Source of the DNA: Rutstroemia sp. NJR-2017a BVV2
Taxonomy: Eukaryota > Ascomycota > Leotiomycetes > Helotiales > Rutstroemiaceae
Length of the DNA: 64,000 nt
Direction: 5' to 3'
Assembly (NCBI GenBank): GCA_002946415.1
Contig: NJPS01000003.1
Span: 372,001-436,000, forward strand
Each line of letters opens with the position of its first letter. Position 1 is the stretch's first letter. The position numbers and the translations under genes were made by a program. This document shows, one piece after another, positions 45,575 through 56,699 of the stretch. The notes under the pieces were generated by a model that saw only the letters and a program-made list of their open reading frames with translations, was not told the DNA's origin and did not search any database.

Positions 45575-47616
45575 ATGACAGAAACAAAGACTGAACCCAC
45601 GGCCGTGGAGCCTAGATCTACCGAGAAAATCGTTGAACATGCCGAACTACCGAGTTCTGAACAGCCATCCGAGGAGGCCTCAGGCGACGATATCAATGGC
45701 TATGTTGAAGGAACAAAATTATACCTTCTAACTTTAAGGTAAGATTCATGAGGTTTAAAATACCAGCGAAGACAAGACTAACAATTCATATTCCAATTCA
45801 GCCTCTCACTATGCATGCTCATCGGCACGATCGAACTCACAGTCATAAGCACATCACTAACATCAATCACAAACGACCTCCATGGTTTCAGCAAAACCGG
45901 CTGGATTGTCACTGGATATCTAGTCACATATTCTAGTAAGTCATTATCTATAGATTCAGTTCAACCAAGATCTTGAAGTGATAACCTAGTAATCTACAGG
46001 TACATTCATCATCTGGTCCAAACTCAGCGACGTCTTCGGCCGCAAATCCTGCATCATAACTTCCATCTTCATCTTCGTCGTATTTTCCGGAGGATGCGGA
46101 GCCGCGCAAACCACAACCCAACTGTAAGTTATCTACTCCCTTTCCTTCACATCTCTAAATCTTCATTTTGAAAGCTCTAGAACAAGTCATAACAAAACCA
46201 TACAGAATAGTATGCCGCGTATTCCAAGGCATCGGCGCAGCCGGCGACCTCGCCCTCGTCTTCGCCATCTCCTTCGAAATGATCCCCAAAGCCAAATTCC
46301 CAACCTACACAGCTATATTCGCTGTCGTGACTACTCTGGGCTATATTACCGGTCCATTGATCGGTGGTGGGTTTGCGCAGAACTCGACGTGGAGATGGGC
46401 GTTTTTGTTTAAGTGCGTTCTTCCTCACCTTGATTTGTGAGGAAGCTGAACTAACATCAGGAAAGTGTACCAGTTGGTGCATTAGCAATCGTCCTCCTAA
46501 TAATCTTCGTCCCCAACGGCTTCCCCCACCAAAACAACCCCAATCCGCGATCTCGCTCTCTCGCCACAAAATTCAGCCGTTCCTCTCTCGCAAAAATTGA
46601 CGGCCTAGGAGCTTTCCTCTTCCTCGGTGCTTCATTCTTACTCGTAACTGTGCTTCTTAGCGCTGGAAACGACTTCGCATGGAACTCTGCTACTACTATC
46701 GTGTTATTTATTATTTCTGGGTTCTTGTGGATTGCGTTCGCGGTGAATGAATGGTTCGTTACAAATGATAAGAGGATTCCGGAACCGATTTTTCCGTGGA
46801 GGTTTGTCTTGAATAGGAAGTGGATGGGGGCTTTGTTGTGAGTGTGAAACTGTCTCTTTGATTCCTCAAACTATGCAAGATGAGATTGATATTCCGTACA
46901 CTTAACGGACTTTTGTCTCTGACCAAGAAAAAATCTCATCCCACAGACTCTCCCTACTCTCTGGCATCCCCTGGAACGCCATAACCATCAACCTCCCCCA
47001 GCGCCTGCAAGTCGTAAACGGGATGTCCCCGGTGGCGGCCTCCGTGCGCCTAATCCCCTTCACCGCTCTCATCGCCTTCGGCAGCGTCATCGCCAACGTC
47101 TTTCTAAAACTGCACGTTCCCCCCATCTATCTCATGTTCATCGGTTCCTGTCTGCAAGTCATTGGCGTAGCTTTACTATCCACAGTTTCCAAGGACACCC
47201 ATATCGACCATGCTATTTATGGATATGAAGTCATTGCTGGGCTTGGAATTGGTATCGTGATTGCGATGATTATCGTTGTACCGCCACATGTGGTGGAGAA
47301 ACGGGATTTGGCGATCTCATCTGGTGCGTTGCTGCAATTCCGCGCGCTTGGGGCTGCGATTGGTTTGGGTATTACGAGTGCGACGATGAATAACTACCTC
47401 TCCTCGCACCTGACGCATACCCTGACATCTGAAGAAATAACGCAAATCTTCCACTCCATATCATCTATAAACACATTTCCCCCAGAAGTGCAGCTAAAGG
47501 TCTTACATGCGTTTGCGGATGGATATCAGTTACAAATTCAGATTATGGCTGCGTTTTCAGGGTTACAGGTTTTGCTCGTAGCGATGTTTTGGGGGAGGCC
47601 GCAGGTTAGGGTCTAG
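45575..47616 (+). CDS. MFS multidrug/metabolite transporter (DHA2-like)
   Basis: Proton-coupled exporter of the major facilitator superfamily. Six exons: 45575-45738, 45802-45935, 46000-46123, 46206-46412, 46466-46837, 46947-47616; 556 aa. A polar N-terminus of about 50 aa is followed by about 14 hydrophobic helices. Motif A is SKLSDVFGRKSCI; motif C is GYITGPLIGGGFAQ, the drug:H+ antiporter signature. WRWAFLFNVPVGALA and LPQRLQVVNGMSP are typical of fungal toxin/drug efflux pumps. The ATG at 45575 is preferred over the upstream ATG at 45509 in the same frame because it begins the conserved acidic N-terminus. The position next to P450, hydrolase and desaturase genes suggests export of the cluster product. 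Confidence 0.94.
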
Positions 47617-48693
47617 CGTGTCAAGGGGGAAGTGGAAGAAGAATAGGATGGAGCATGAAGCTTGAAGGCGGAGGTAAAGCAGATTGGCAGTTAAACAAAG
47701 ATGTAGGTACAAAGGTATGAGACTCATTAGTAGCTAGCTAAGAAATTCTAATCAGACACAGGGTAGCCTCGGATATACGGTATCTCTATTGGATTTTCAT
47801 GATGGACAATAGTTCTTGGAGGGTCTAGATTGGATGATGTATCTTACGACACTCATTTTGGGGAATTCGAAGCAAGTTGGTGTGGTATTGTATTGGCAAA
47901 CACCCTTTGTAGTTTACAGAATGCTACACGGTCAAGCCAAACTAGTCTCATGTTAATCTAATGAATACTACAGTATCAATCAAACCAATATAGTCTGAAG
48001 TAAATCGCGTTCTCATAATATGTTATCTTCCACATAATAACTTTTTTATCAGGTCGTTGTGATACATTTCTTGATAGAGCAATGAAACCAACCTTGACCA
48101 CAAATCACAATTCAACCAACTTCACACGATTTGAATAATCCTTTGATCAAGAAGATTCAATCCGAGGATAGATATATCCTGCAAGGACCATTAGTGTGAG
48201 TGGGTTGGCTCGGGAATAAAGTGATGACTTTGTGGGGCGATACGATTTTTAGAGAAGCGCAGTACGCCTGGAGAAAACGAGAAAAAGAAAAGCACGTCGT
48301 GTATGCAGGCCAAGATGCGACGTAAACTGTCACTGTACGTTGTGTAACTTACACCTATCCAAAAACGGATTATGAAAATCAAAAGGTAAGGCGTACAAGC
48401 AGGTGTCAGTACAGGTGTCAGCACAGTGTGATTACTATTCGTGGCCAAAGAATTAACGTAAGTAATTACAACCGTAAGTTACTTCATCTGTAAGACATCG
48501 AACTAAGAGCAATTTCATACATGATCGGACCACGAAATTTCCCGCACAATCTGCAGTCTATCCCGGTTGCTGCCATACCCGCTGCCCTATCCGCTGCCCT
48601 ACCTGTCAAAAATCTGGATGACTTCCAATTGGTTCATCCCAAACCGCGGCAGAATGTAACATCAATGAAATGAGAGTATGCAGGAATAATCCT
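47617..48693. other. Intergenic, nothing recognised
   Basis: About 1.1 kb downstream of the MFS gene. Small frames (48191-48448 minus, others) carry no motif. Confidence 0.5.
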
Positions 48694-49037
48694 TCAGAGC
48701 TTGATGCTACGTGGTTTTCCTTCCCATGGGAGAACCGTTTTCCCCTCTGCATAAGCGCCACCCGGTGGTCTCCACATGATGCAGATAGTTTCTGCATGCA
48801 GACTGCGAACTGTGTGTACCCAGTCCTCACTTGGCTTCTCGTTTGGCGGGGTAAATACCATCACTGGTTTTACGATCGGCACAAAACCGGACTTGAGGTA
48901 GAGCGGCGTGCCGATTGAACTACCTTCCAAAAACGATTCGAGGCCCAGCTCATCGGTCTGTTGAAGAAAGAAGTCCAAGATAAGCTGTGCCGCTCCGAGA
49001 TGTCGATATGCAGGGAGAGACCAAAGAGCTTGACCAT
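48694..49037 (-). pseudogene. GNAT N-acetyltransferase, C-terminal exon only
   Basis: A 114-codon exon preceded by an acceptor (ATCGTAG at 49038). It encodes the second half of a GNAT fold: LPAYRHLGAAQLILDFFLQ (acetyl-CoA loop and helix), then ELGLESFLEGSSIGTPLYLKSGF, the typical 'LEASxxGxxLYxKxGF' strand-helix. The N-terminal half cannot be found upstream; instead a gypsy-derived fold-back element begins at 49177. Probably a truncated gene. Confidence 0.7.
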
Positions 49038-49176
49038 CTACGATTATAGGTTAGCAAGAATTATACCTTGGGGTTCAAATCGCTTATGCGTATAAGGCCT
49101 CGCAATTAGTTTTGGGCGCCAACTCAATATTTGCGTGTAAAATGCATATATTAGCTAGTAGCTAAATTGTTACAAA
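49038..49176. other. Short AT-rich spacer upstream of the GNAT exon
   Basis: No coding similarity found; the region expected to hold the 5' GNAT exons. Confidence 0.4.
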
Positions 49177-49359
49177 TATTACGAATATTTATCTTTTAAG
49201 TTATATAGAAGTGATCAAGATCTCAGATATTATTGATCACGATCAACTAATAATATTATCGTAGATTTATTATTGAAAGTAATTATATAAAGAATCGATT
49301 TATAATATTTTATAGTTCTAATTACTTTTATATAATTTAAAAGATAAATATTTGTAATA
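49177..49359. mobile_element. Fold-back element made from a gypsy 3 LTR end
   Basis: The first ~130 bp (TATTACGAATATTTATC..) match the beginning of the gypsy 3 LTR (16692, 23086). The last ~45 bp are an inverted copy of the same LTR start, so the unit has imperfect ~45-bp terminal inverted repeats whose mismatches are nearly all transitions. 183 bp in total. No clear target duplication. Confidence 0.75.
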
Positions 49360-49448
49360 AAATTATAAATAAAGATAATTATCAATAAAATAAATAATAA
49401 TACTTTATATTATTTGCTCTTTTGATTTATATTAAAACCTATATTTCT

Positions 49449-50897
49449 CTATATAGTATATAACTTCATAATCTCGTTGAAATATGATTCGTTGATTATA
49501 GCGCCGGTTTCGGACGTTTTGGCTTTCATCTGGAGTCTCTTGCAAAGAACATCGAGGTCGAATTCGCCCTCCTTGATCTTCGGGCAAGCTTGTAGACGAT
49601 CCCTAAGAAAAGTGAGTGACTTATTTGAATGTGGTTATACGGTAATCTGTGCGGTAAGTGAATTGGCTTAGAGAAAGCATACCACATGGTATTGCAATTC
49701 AGCATAGTTGACGTATCCTCTCCCAGTACAACCTCATTGTCCTCATCCTTCTTCCAGTCGATTTGTGCAACAAGATCCTTAGGGGGGACAGGGCTCGGAG
49801 CAATATTAAACGGGCTGTTGAAGTCTGGATGAGCGAAAGCTTCAGTGAAGAAGCTATCACTGAAGGCTTCGTTTGAGAGTATATTCTGTGGCTCATGGTA
49901 ATCGCTGAACGGCTGTGGGTCAAATTGGTTGCCATTTTGTTGCACGGGCCAGTCAATTCCATTGACATCGAAGACCGCGGTTTCCGAGTTTCCTGAAGCA
50001 GACTCAGACATTATTGGTGAGATAGGGTTGTTTAGATTGTCGCAAGCCATGTTAAGCTTTTCATAGCAGGTCAGCTCACCTTCGCCGAGAGTATTATTAG
50101 TGCGCTCCTCTCCAATTGTTATCGTGACATCAGCAGACCTTCCGTTACGGAATGTCGATGGATTCGGCGACGCTTGAATCGTGAGAGTAAGTCGACGAAA
50201 GCAAAGCTTGAGCTCTTCATCCGTGATCACGGGATTTCGTGGACACTTCCGAATAACTTCCACCATTGAATGGGCAGTACTTGGCGTCGTAATGCTCGGT
50301 CTTAGAGCTTCAGTTTCGTCTTCATCGGGTTCGACAATTCGTTCATAATTCACGTGACAGCTCTGGCTACATCCCATTAACAGAATTAGCACGAATCATG
50401 GAAATCGGTTTGTATCCAGAAAACTCACCAGTTCGTAACTTCGCCTTTTATAATCTTGTTCTCTGCCTTACAATGCGGACAACTCGTCCGGCCCTGACCA
50501 CTGTCTCGAAACTTAATACTCATATACCTAAGCTCACCAGGCTTCATAATGAAGCTCCAAGGCAAATGCAAGTCTAAATTACGCTTCCGATCTAGATCTT
50601 GAAGCAGGAATTCCCCTTTCTTAATTTTGGCTGATCCTTTATCTCTGTACCTCTCTTCAAGCGCTTCAGATGTTTTCCATGCTACATGTTGCTTGAACAT
50701 CTCTGAGGTGTCAGTGGATTGGAGGGCATGATAAATTCAGAGGAATAGCGTACCTCTATTGAGGTGATCCAGGTAAGAGAGAATGCAAACTTTTTGTCGA
50801 ATCCATCAACCAGAATTACTGGAGCCTCTATGAGCACTTGCGGCGGAATATTCTGCTCCAAAAATTCGCGATATCTTTTGCAGCATTGCATCGGCAT
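49449..50897 (-). CDS. Fungal ubiquitin-like-domain protein with zinc ribbon
   Basis: Exons 50754-50897, 50429-50700, 49683-50366 and 49449-49602 close in frame to 417 aa from ATG 50897. The first part (EAPVILVDGFDKKFAFSLTW, later EFLLQDLDRKRNLDL and PWSFIMKPG) matches the ubiquitin-like domain seen in many fungal proteins linked to NLR-type loci. It is followed by two CxxC pairs, TSCPHCKAEN and, across intron 2, NCQSCH, forming a probable zinc ribbon. The middle is acidic, Ser/Pro-rich and low complexity (about 220 aa); the C-terminus (DRLQACPKIKEGEFDLDVLC) is charged and helical. The frame is open upstream of 50897 (KSYDGAGTHANYRKRKLQEV), so a longer N-terminus or further exon is likely. 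Function unknown. Confidence 0.75.
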
Positions 50898-51074
50898 GAC
50901 CTCCTGTAGCTTTCGTTTTCGGTAGTTCGCATGCGTCCCAGCACCATCATATGACTTAGGAGTGTAGACGTATATTCAACAGTTAGCGTCCAAACGCAGT
51001 CAACTACTATCGATTTTCTCTTTAGCACTAGCTAATATATGTTTCAATTTAAGAAATCATAGCCCAGGTAGGAG

Positions 51075-51255
51075 CATATTTAATTACGCCTGTCGTATAT
51101 GCGTTTGTATCCCCTGGCGCCTTTCCGTATCTGTCCTCATCGTCATCCCAGAATTTGTCGAACAAAGCCTCAACAGCGTCAGCCTCCAAACGCAAGGCGC
51201 ATATAACAGCTATCTCAAAATCCGAACGATTTTTAGGTGGTGAAGGATCAATCAT
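51075..51255 (-). pseudogene. N-terminal fragment of a nucleoside-phosphorylase NLR
   Basis: From ATG 51255: NRSDFEIAVICALRLEADAV, then ALFDKFWDDDEDRYGKAPGD and TNAYTTGVI. This is the conserved N-terminus of fungal STAND/NLR proteins with a PNP_UDP (purine nucleoside phosphorylase) effector domain. Similarity stops at about codon 56; the next residues do not match the expected glycine-rich loop. No NB-ARC/NACHT or repeat region follows. It lies just upstream of, and on the same strand as, the ubiquitin-like gene, so a deletion may have brought the two together. Confidence 0.75.
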
Positions 51256-52211
51256 CGTGATAAGGTATGCTGGATTTGATGGGTTTGAGGTTCGTAGAAA
51301 GATGAGAGGAGTTCGTAGTGAGGGCGGCGCTGTTAGAGGGATCAGAGAGTAAGTTAAGGGGCGATTGCGGTAGACTCAAAAAGATAGTCGACTTCCTTGA
51401 CCTCAGCTTCGAGTTGGTACGTTCGCTGTCTTTGGCGCAGCTGTAGTAGCAGATAACTGTAAGTAGTTAGTTGGTCGGGTATAGCCCGCGTACGGTAGGA
51501 TATAAAGAAGATGATAATTAGATGAGGATCTGGGGACAGGAGCGATGAGGATTTGTCGCGCGTTTGGAAGGTTAGTTGGGCGCTAGATATAGTATACTGT
51601 ATATTCGGTATAAATGAATATAACATAGTATTACATCTCGCTCAGTTAGTATCACGTGGGAGTCGATACTAGAATATAGTATTATATATTATAACTTGCA
51701 AATAGAAGATTAAACGATAAAAAAGTTGAAGTAATAATAACTAAATAATAAATTACTATTTGAATTAAATACGAAGTTTTATATATTAAAGATACTATTT
51801 ATTATATAAATCTTTAGTTTTCTAAATAATATTATATTATATATTATAATAATCTTTATCTAATTATATCTATAATTAGTTTGTAAATATTTATAAATAT
51901 ATATATTATTATATTATATATTATAATAACTAGGCAAAAAGAATTGGGTGGGAATAATAATTGGTAATTATAAAGTAAAGTGATAACTATTTAACTTTCT
52001 CCAATTAATCTTCTCAACTTTATTTATAAATTAATAATCTTCGCGTGCATTACGGGCCGTAAGGGGCAGGACGGCCGTAACGGCCGTTGCAGCCTCAGAT
52101 CTCAGGCATCCTCATGATTGCCGGGTGCGAATTAGTACGATTCGTTATATTCAGTACTAATATTTTGCAAATCGCTTATTTCACAACGTTTCCTATACAA
52201 CCGCTATAATC
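51256..52211. other. Intergenic with an LTR-like AT-rich patch
   Basis: 51256-51650 holds a 90-codon minus frame without motif. 51660-51940 is extremely AT-rich; 51735-51815 resembles an internal part of the gypsy 3 LTR (AAATTACTATTTGAATT..), suggesting a badly eroded solo LTR. 52050-52090 has a GGCCGT-rich patch. Confidence 0.4.
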
Positions 52212-53063
52212 ATGGCGACGTCCAACGAACCAGATCCTCGATTCAACGGCCAAGTATTGACCTACAAACCCGAATCAATCATAGCAGCAATAGAAACCTA
52301 CTACAAAGCCCTAAGCAAGCTTCCCTATGTCGAAGAATCTGACATTGTCTCCCTTCCCACATCTGGCTGGCCGAATATCACAGAATCCAACTTCGCACCG
52401 TTAGAGAAGACTAATGCTGTGATTAACCTCCTCAAGCACCTTCCATATCTGCAGAATCCAGACAAGGAGAAAGGCTATGCGATCGCGTTTGGGACATTTC
52501 CCATTGATTACACTGCTGCACCATTCAGAGAGCCGATTGATATACAGGAGGCAAAGAATTTCAAGCCTGACCTTGCCTGGCCAGAAGATGCAGTCAAAGG
52601 CTGGGTTATCCCCTTGACGATGAGTGAGGACAACTATTGGGGGAATTGGTGGCTGCTCGACACTACTGATGGTATACTATCCTTCTCGCGGTCTCCCTTG
52701 GACCTTTGCTAAGGGCATCAAGGCACTGTGACAGATTGGGCACATAACAACTCTACCGAAGCCGACGTCGACTACGCCCCCGATGACCCAAGATCATGGC
52801 GCAATACATGTGGTGAGACGAAGAAGCTTGAGGATCTCTTGGCTGAATGGAGAAGCAAGTTTGAAAGCTTGCATTGGGTTGCCTTCGCAGATCCCACTGG
52901 GAGGGAGAAGGTCTGGAATGATGAAGATATACAGAGAGATGAGGATACGGAGCACTGTGAGGAGCTGCAAGCTATTATCAGAAGACACGGATGGCCTGAG
53001 GATTTCAAGAGGCAGGAGTGTAAGGAAGCGTTGGAAACGTGGATGGAGGATCATCAGACCTAG
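52212..53063 (+). pseudogene. Conserved-looking unknown gene with one in-frame stop
   Basis: One continuous plus-strand frame (283 codons) interrupted only by TAA at 52710-52712 between PLDLC and GHQGTVTDWAHNN. A single C-to-T change from CAA (Gln) would explain it. The 5' part (166 aa) starts with ATG 52212 and is rich in Trp and Pro near DNYWGNWWLLDTTDG; the 3' part (111 aa from 52728) is acidic and helical. The composition looks like a real soluble protein, but I recognise no family with certainty. It could also be two pieces joined by an unrecognised intron, though no splice sites fit well. The hAT element at 53152 is 89 bp after its end. Confidence 0.55.
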
Positions 53064-53151
53064 GAGAAGAGCTATTAGGTGCGCCAAAGTGTCTCGCAAT
53101 ATTTGAAACTGATTCATCGACGATTTCTTTTCGTCTTGGATATCCTGTAAA

Positions 53152-54051
53152 TAGGCTGCGCACAAATAATCCGCTCTGTACGGATATCCTGATCCGCTCT
53201 GCTCCGCGGATGGGCGCCCCCCACTTTCTCGCTCTGTGGATTATCCGTTTAGGAGATAATCCGCTCCGCAAAAAAACGGATTATCCGCGGATTATCCAGC
53301 TACTATCCGGAAATCCATGGATTCCAGGATATCCGTAGAATCCGTGGAATCCGTATATAACTTTGAATGTATAATAATTTATATATATATAAACTATATA
53401 TAAGTTATATAATTATCATTATACAAATCCAATAAAAATCATTTTCGATGACGATTAGTATAAAGATTAGTATGAAAAGGGACTTCTATTTTGAAAACGA
53501 AAGGCAATCTATTCTAATATCTAAATTGTTGACTATATTAATTCAAAAGCTCTCTTCCTCTATTCCTTTGCAGTTGGTTCAAGCACTTCGTCTAGCTATG
53601 ACTGGATATTCTATACCTGGGAGACTGCATTGATAGATTGGTTAGAGGATAGAATAATTAGATAATAATTGAATGAATGGTTCGGATGGGAGTATAGATT
53701 TTCAAGAAGTATAGATTAAAGTATAATGGATAATACCTTTACAATCTTCATAAATATATTCAGATTATAAGTTGTTTATGAATTGAAATATGATTAGTAT
53801 AAAGATTAGTATGCAAAGTACAATTCTAAATATAACAACTTATTCTCCACTATCCGTTAACTATCCACGGATTCGCGGATATCCGGCGGATTTCTAATAA
53901 TCCGTCGGATTGACGGATAATCCACGCCTATCCGCGGATTATCTGTAGTACTACCACTTAGAAATTGCCAAAATCCGCTCCGCTGCGGATTAATCCGCGG
54001 ATCCCCTCAAATCCAAGTGGTACTACCACGGATATCCGTTTGCGCAGCCTA
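53152..54051. mobile_element. Non-autonomous hAT-like DNA transposon
   Basis: 900 bp with terminal inverted repeats TAGGCTGCGCA / TGCGCAGCCTA and a perfect 8-bp target duplication CCTGTAAA (53144-53151, 54052-54059), the hAT signature. Both subterminal regions (53160-53350, 53860-54040) are packed with palindromic ATCCGCGGAT/GGATATCC motifs, probable transposase-binding sites. The AT-rich centre contains no transposase. Confidence 0.88.
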
Positions 54052-54059
54052 CCTGTAAA

Positions 54060-54262
54060 TCATAGATGGAGGATGATCAGAGACAAAGGAGGAGAATTAT
54101 GCGGAGAATCTACATGTTTGGTCATATTATAGGCAGACCAATCGATGCTTTTCAACCATCTTGGCTCTTCTACGCAGCATAGATTGCATGAACATAGGTG
54201 AGATGCGATGTTGAGGAGGATTGTAAGTCATTGTAAATATCCCCAATCTGACATTTGAACAT
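54060..54262. other. Short spacer 3' of the LysM gene
   Basis: Begins with ATGGAGGATGATCAGAGA (about 54065), which resembles ATGGAGGATCATCAGACC near the end of the unknown gene (53041-53058): a short partial duplication across the hAT element. Confidence 0.4.
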
Positions 54263-56625
54263 CTAGCTGCTAACTCCTACGCAATAGTATTCTTGAGCCC
54301 AGAACGACGTTCCACAATTGGCTCCGTTCGCACCCAGTGCAGGATTCCAAGCATATAGCTGGGCGGGCGTGATGTTATGCCCAGTCGCAAAGTCATAGCA
54401 CCCGACACCACCCGTTGGGGTATCGTATTTGTTACAATTACTTACTATCCCGCTCTGTATTTCATCAGTTCTGCTCTATTTGTTCACCAGGGCTCTTGCT
54501 TACCTGTGTTGGTCCTGGTGCCGTCACCTGAGCAACGCTCGTTGAAGTCTGCGAGGTAGTCGGACTGGCTGTTGTCGATGTAGTCTGTACGTTGACGCAG
54601 TAATACTCCTTGGCCCAGAAGAGTGATAAGCAGTTCTCGCCATTGGCTCCCAGGACATTGTTCCATGCGAACAATTGTGTGGTACTGATGCAGTTCTGAA
54701 AGGCGAAATCCACGCAGCCAATTCCGTTGTCGGCCATGGCGTACGCATTATATGCAGAGGTGATGCCGGTCTGTGTTGGTCCCGGTGCTGCGGTCGCAGC
54801 TACGTTGGCATATTTCACACAAGGAGTCACTCTCCCTCCGTCACCCCCACGTTGCTGATTGCCTGCATCGGCCCCGGTGCCGAGTGGTGGTGGTGCGAGC
54901 GTATAAGTGCCGTTAACACCAGGAGCGGCGATACAAACCATTTGGCCGGCTGTAAGACTGTCGCAGAGACCCTGGATGTTTGGATTCCAGTTTAGGAGCT
55001 GCACTGTTGTGACATTGCCAGGAAGACTGCTGGCAAACAAATCGCTGTTCGATCTCTTGTCAGTGTTTCGCCCTTATATTATCAAAAATCTGGACGGCAA
55101 ACACTCACCAACTGGCTCCTGATGGAACGGCCTGCAAAGAACAAGCCTTGGGGAAACACAAACTTCCACTGATAGCGCAAGTATCAGAGCCCGAACTCGT
55201 CTGCAAATCACCCGTCGTAACACCATACTTGGTGGAGAGTGCCTGGCAGCCTGAAGTGGGACCGACCAGCTGTCCAGCACACGTAGTCGAGGTCGGAGCA
55301 GAGGTGGTGGCGGCGCTCGTGGTGCCGATATTTACGGATGTCGGGGGAGGGGCTCCTGCGTAGCTTGGGAGACCTCGGACTGTGATGTCCGGAATGGTGA
55401 CGTTGCATACATCGTCAATATCGAGAAGCTGATCCACGAGGAAGTCCGAGTGGTCTGAATCTGCTAGGTAGGGCGAGGTGACCCGTGCGTATAGCATCTG
55501 GATGAAGCAGTTGTCGCATACCTAGTTGTTTCTCAGCAAAGTTCTGGGTCACCAAGATATATCACTCACCACATCATCCGTGTACAAATTCGCCATTCGC
55601 GTGTACTCTGGAACAGTATCATTGCCGGTACAGGACGGATCAGTCGGGTTGACAGTGCAGTCTGGCTGGATTACGTCAGATCCTGTGTAGTTTTGAGCGG
55701 CGCCTAAGCACCATCTATCGTCTGTACTGCAAAATCTTACGTTTAGTATATCTTCCTTGATGGTTTGGACACATGTCAAACTCACGTTGAACCCAGACAA
55801 ACTGTGTTGATGCCGTCAACGAAACGACCAGAGATGGAGTCTGCTGGAATCAGTTTTCCATAGGAGTTGATCCATTCTATGATTCCACGAGTCAGTAATT
55901 GAAACGGCTCGTTCGATAAAAGGAACTGTTGGTAAACCACTAGTCGAAGTGCGGGTGCACTGTTGACTCATCCTGTCAGGTCATGTAACCACCCAACTTC
56001 CACTACATATAGAACTCTAGGCCCCCTCCAATTAAATTCTACGAGAATATCAATACTGAAACAGCGGAGGCTAAGTATTACGATACTAGGCCCTCTGCCC
56101 AGTGGTAAAAAATTCATTCCGCTCCTATACCCCAATCTGCGTCACATTGCTATTCAAATCGAAACCAGGTCTCCCGAGAGGAACATGTTCGTTGTCAAGG
56201 GCTTGTTTGTTTAAGAGGACTCTTTCAATGAAAGGAAGGGATTTCAATATGAGGGTCTGGTCGTACCATCAGCATATGCAAGTGATATGTCAAGATCCCA
56301 ATCGCGGGCTTCGATTGTGCAGTTTCCATCACAGACAGTTGTGATATTATCGTCTTCCCAGTAATAATTGTCAAAGCTGATAGTCATTTGGAAGAGAGCT
56401 GGATCACAGTCCGGCAGGGTCTCGTTCCTGTTTGATCTGATCTCAGTATATCTTCTGTCAATACTCTCGTTTGTCAGGACTTTCTTATAGTGCTTGAATG
56501 TATTCTGTGCTCAGATTATATAGTTTTCCGAGGAGTGCTGGATCGACTGGGGGATAGAGGTTGAACTGTGTCGCAACACAGTTAAACAAGGTACTGACTG
56601 CGATTGTGAAGAGTATGCTTTTCAT
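54263..56625 (-). CDS. Secreted multi-LysM chitin-binding protein (first splice donor mutated)
   Basis: Exons 56489-56625, 56267-56427, 55786-55876, 55570-55726, 55109-55521, 54504-55044, 54263-54454; 563 aa if all are joined. Signal peptide MKSILFTIAVSTLFNCVATQ. The N-terminal Cys-rich region includes CDPALFQMTISFDNYYWEDD and later NPTDPSCTGND. About four LysM modules follow: SGCQALSTKYGVTTGDL, LFASSLPGNVTTVQLLNWNP, CVDFAFQNCISTTQLFAWNN and CYDFATGHNITPAQLYAWNP, the last two ending in EYYCV. Such proteins bind chitin; relatives act as effectors or accompany GH18 chitinases. Intron 1 would need a donor at 56483-56488 that reads ATAAGA instead of GTAAGA. Two expected Cys are Tyr (STEYIQAL, SAYNAY), both explained by G-to-A. 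Possibly a fading gene. Confidence 0.85.
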
Positions 56626-56699
56626 CTTTGCTTTCTTCTCAGGCAGTTTGCAAGTGAGAGAATGCAGTGTTCCAAGTATATAACAGCTGGAGAATGAAG

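Noticed and set aside
51354..51626. 90-codon minus-strand ORF ending LRQRQRTYQLEAEVKEVDYL
   Set aside because: Helical tail looks protein-like but no family match and no adjoining exons found; left as intergenic.
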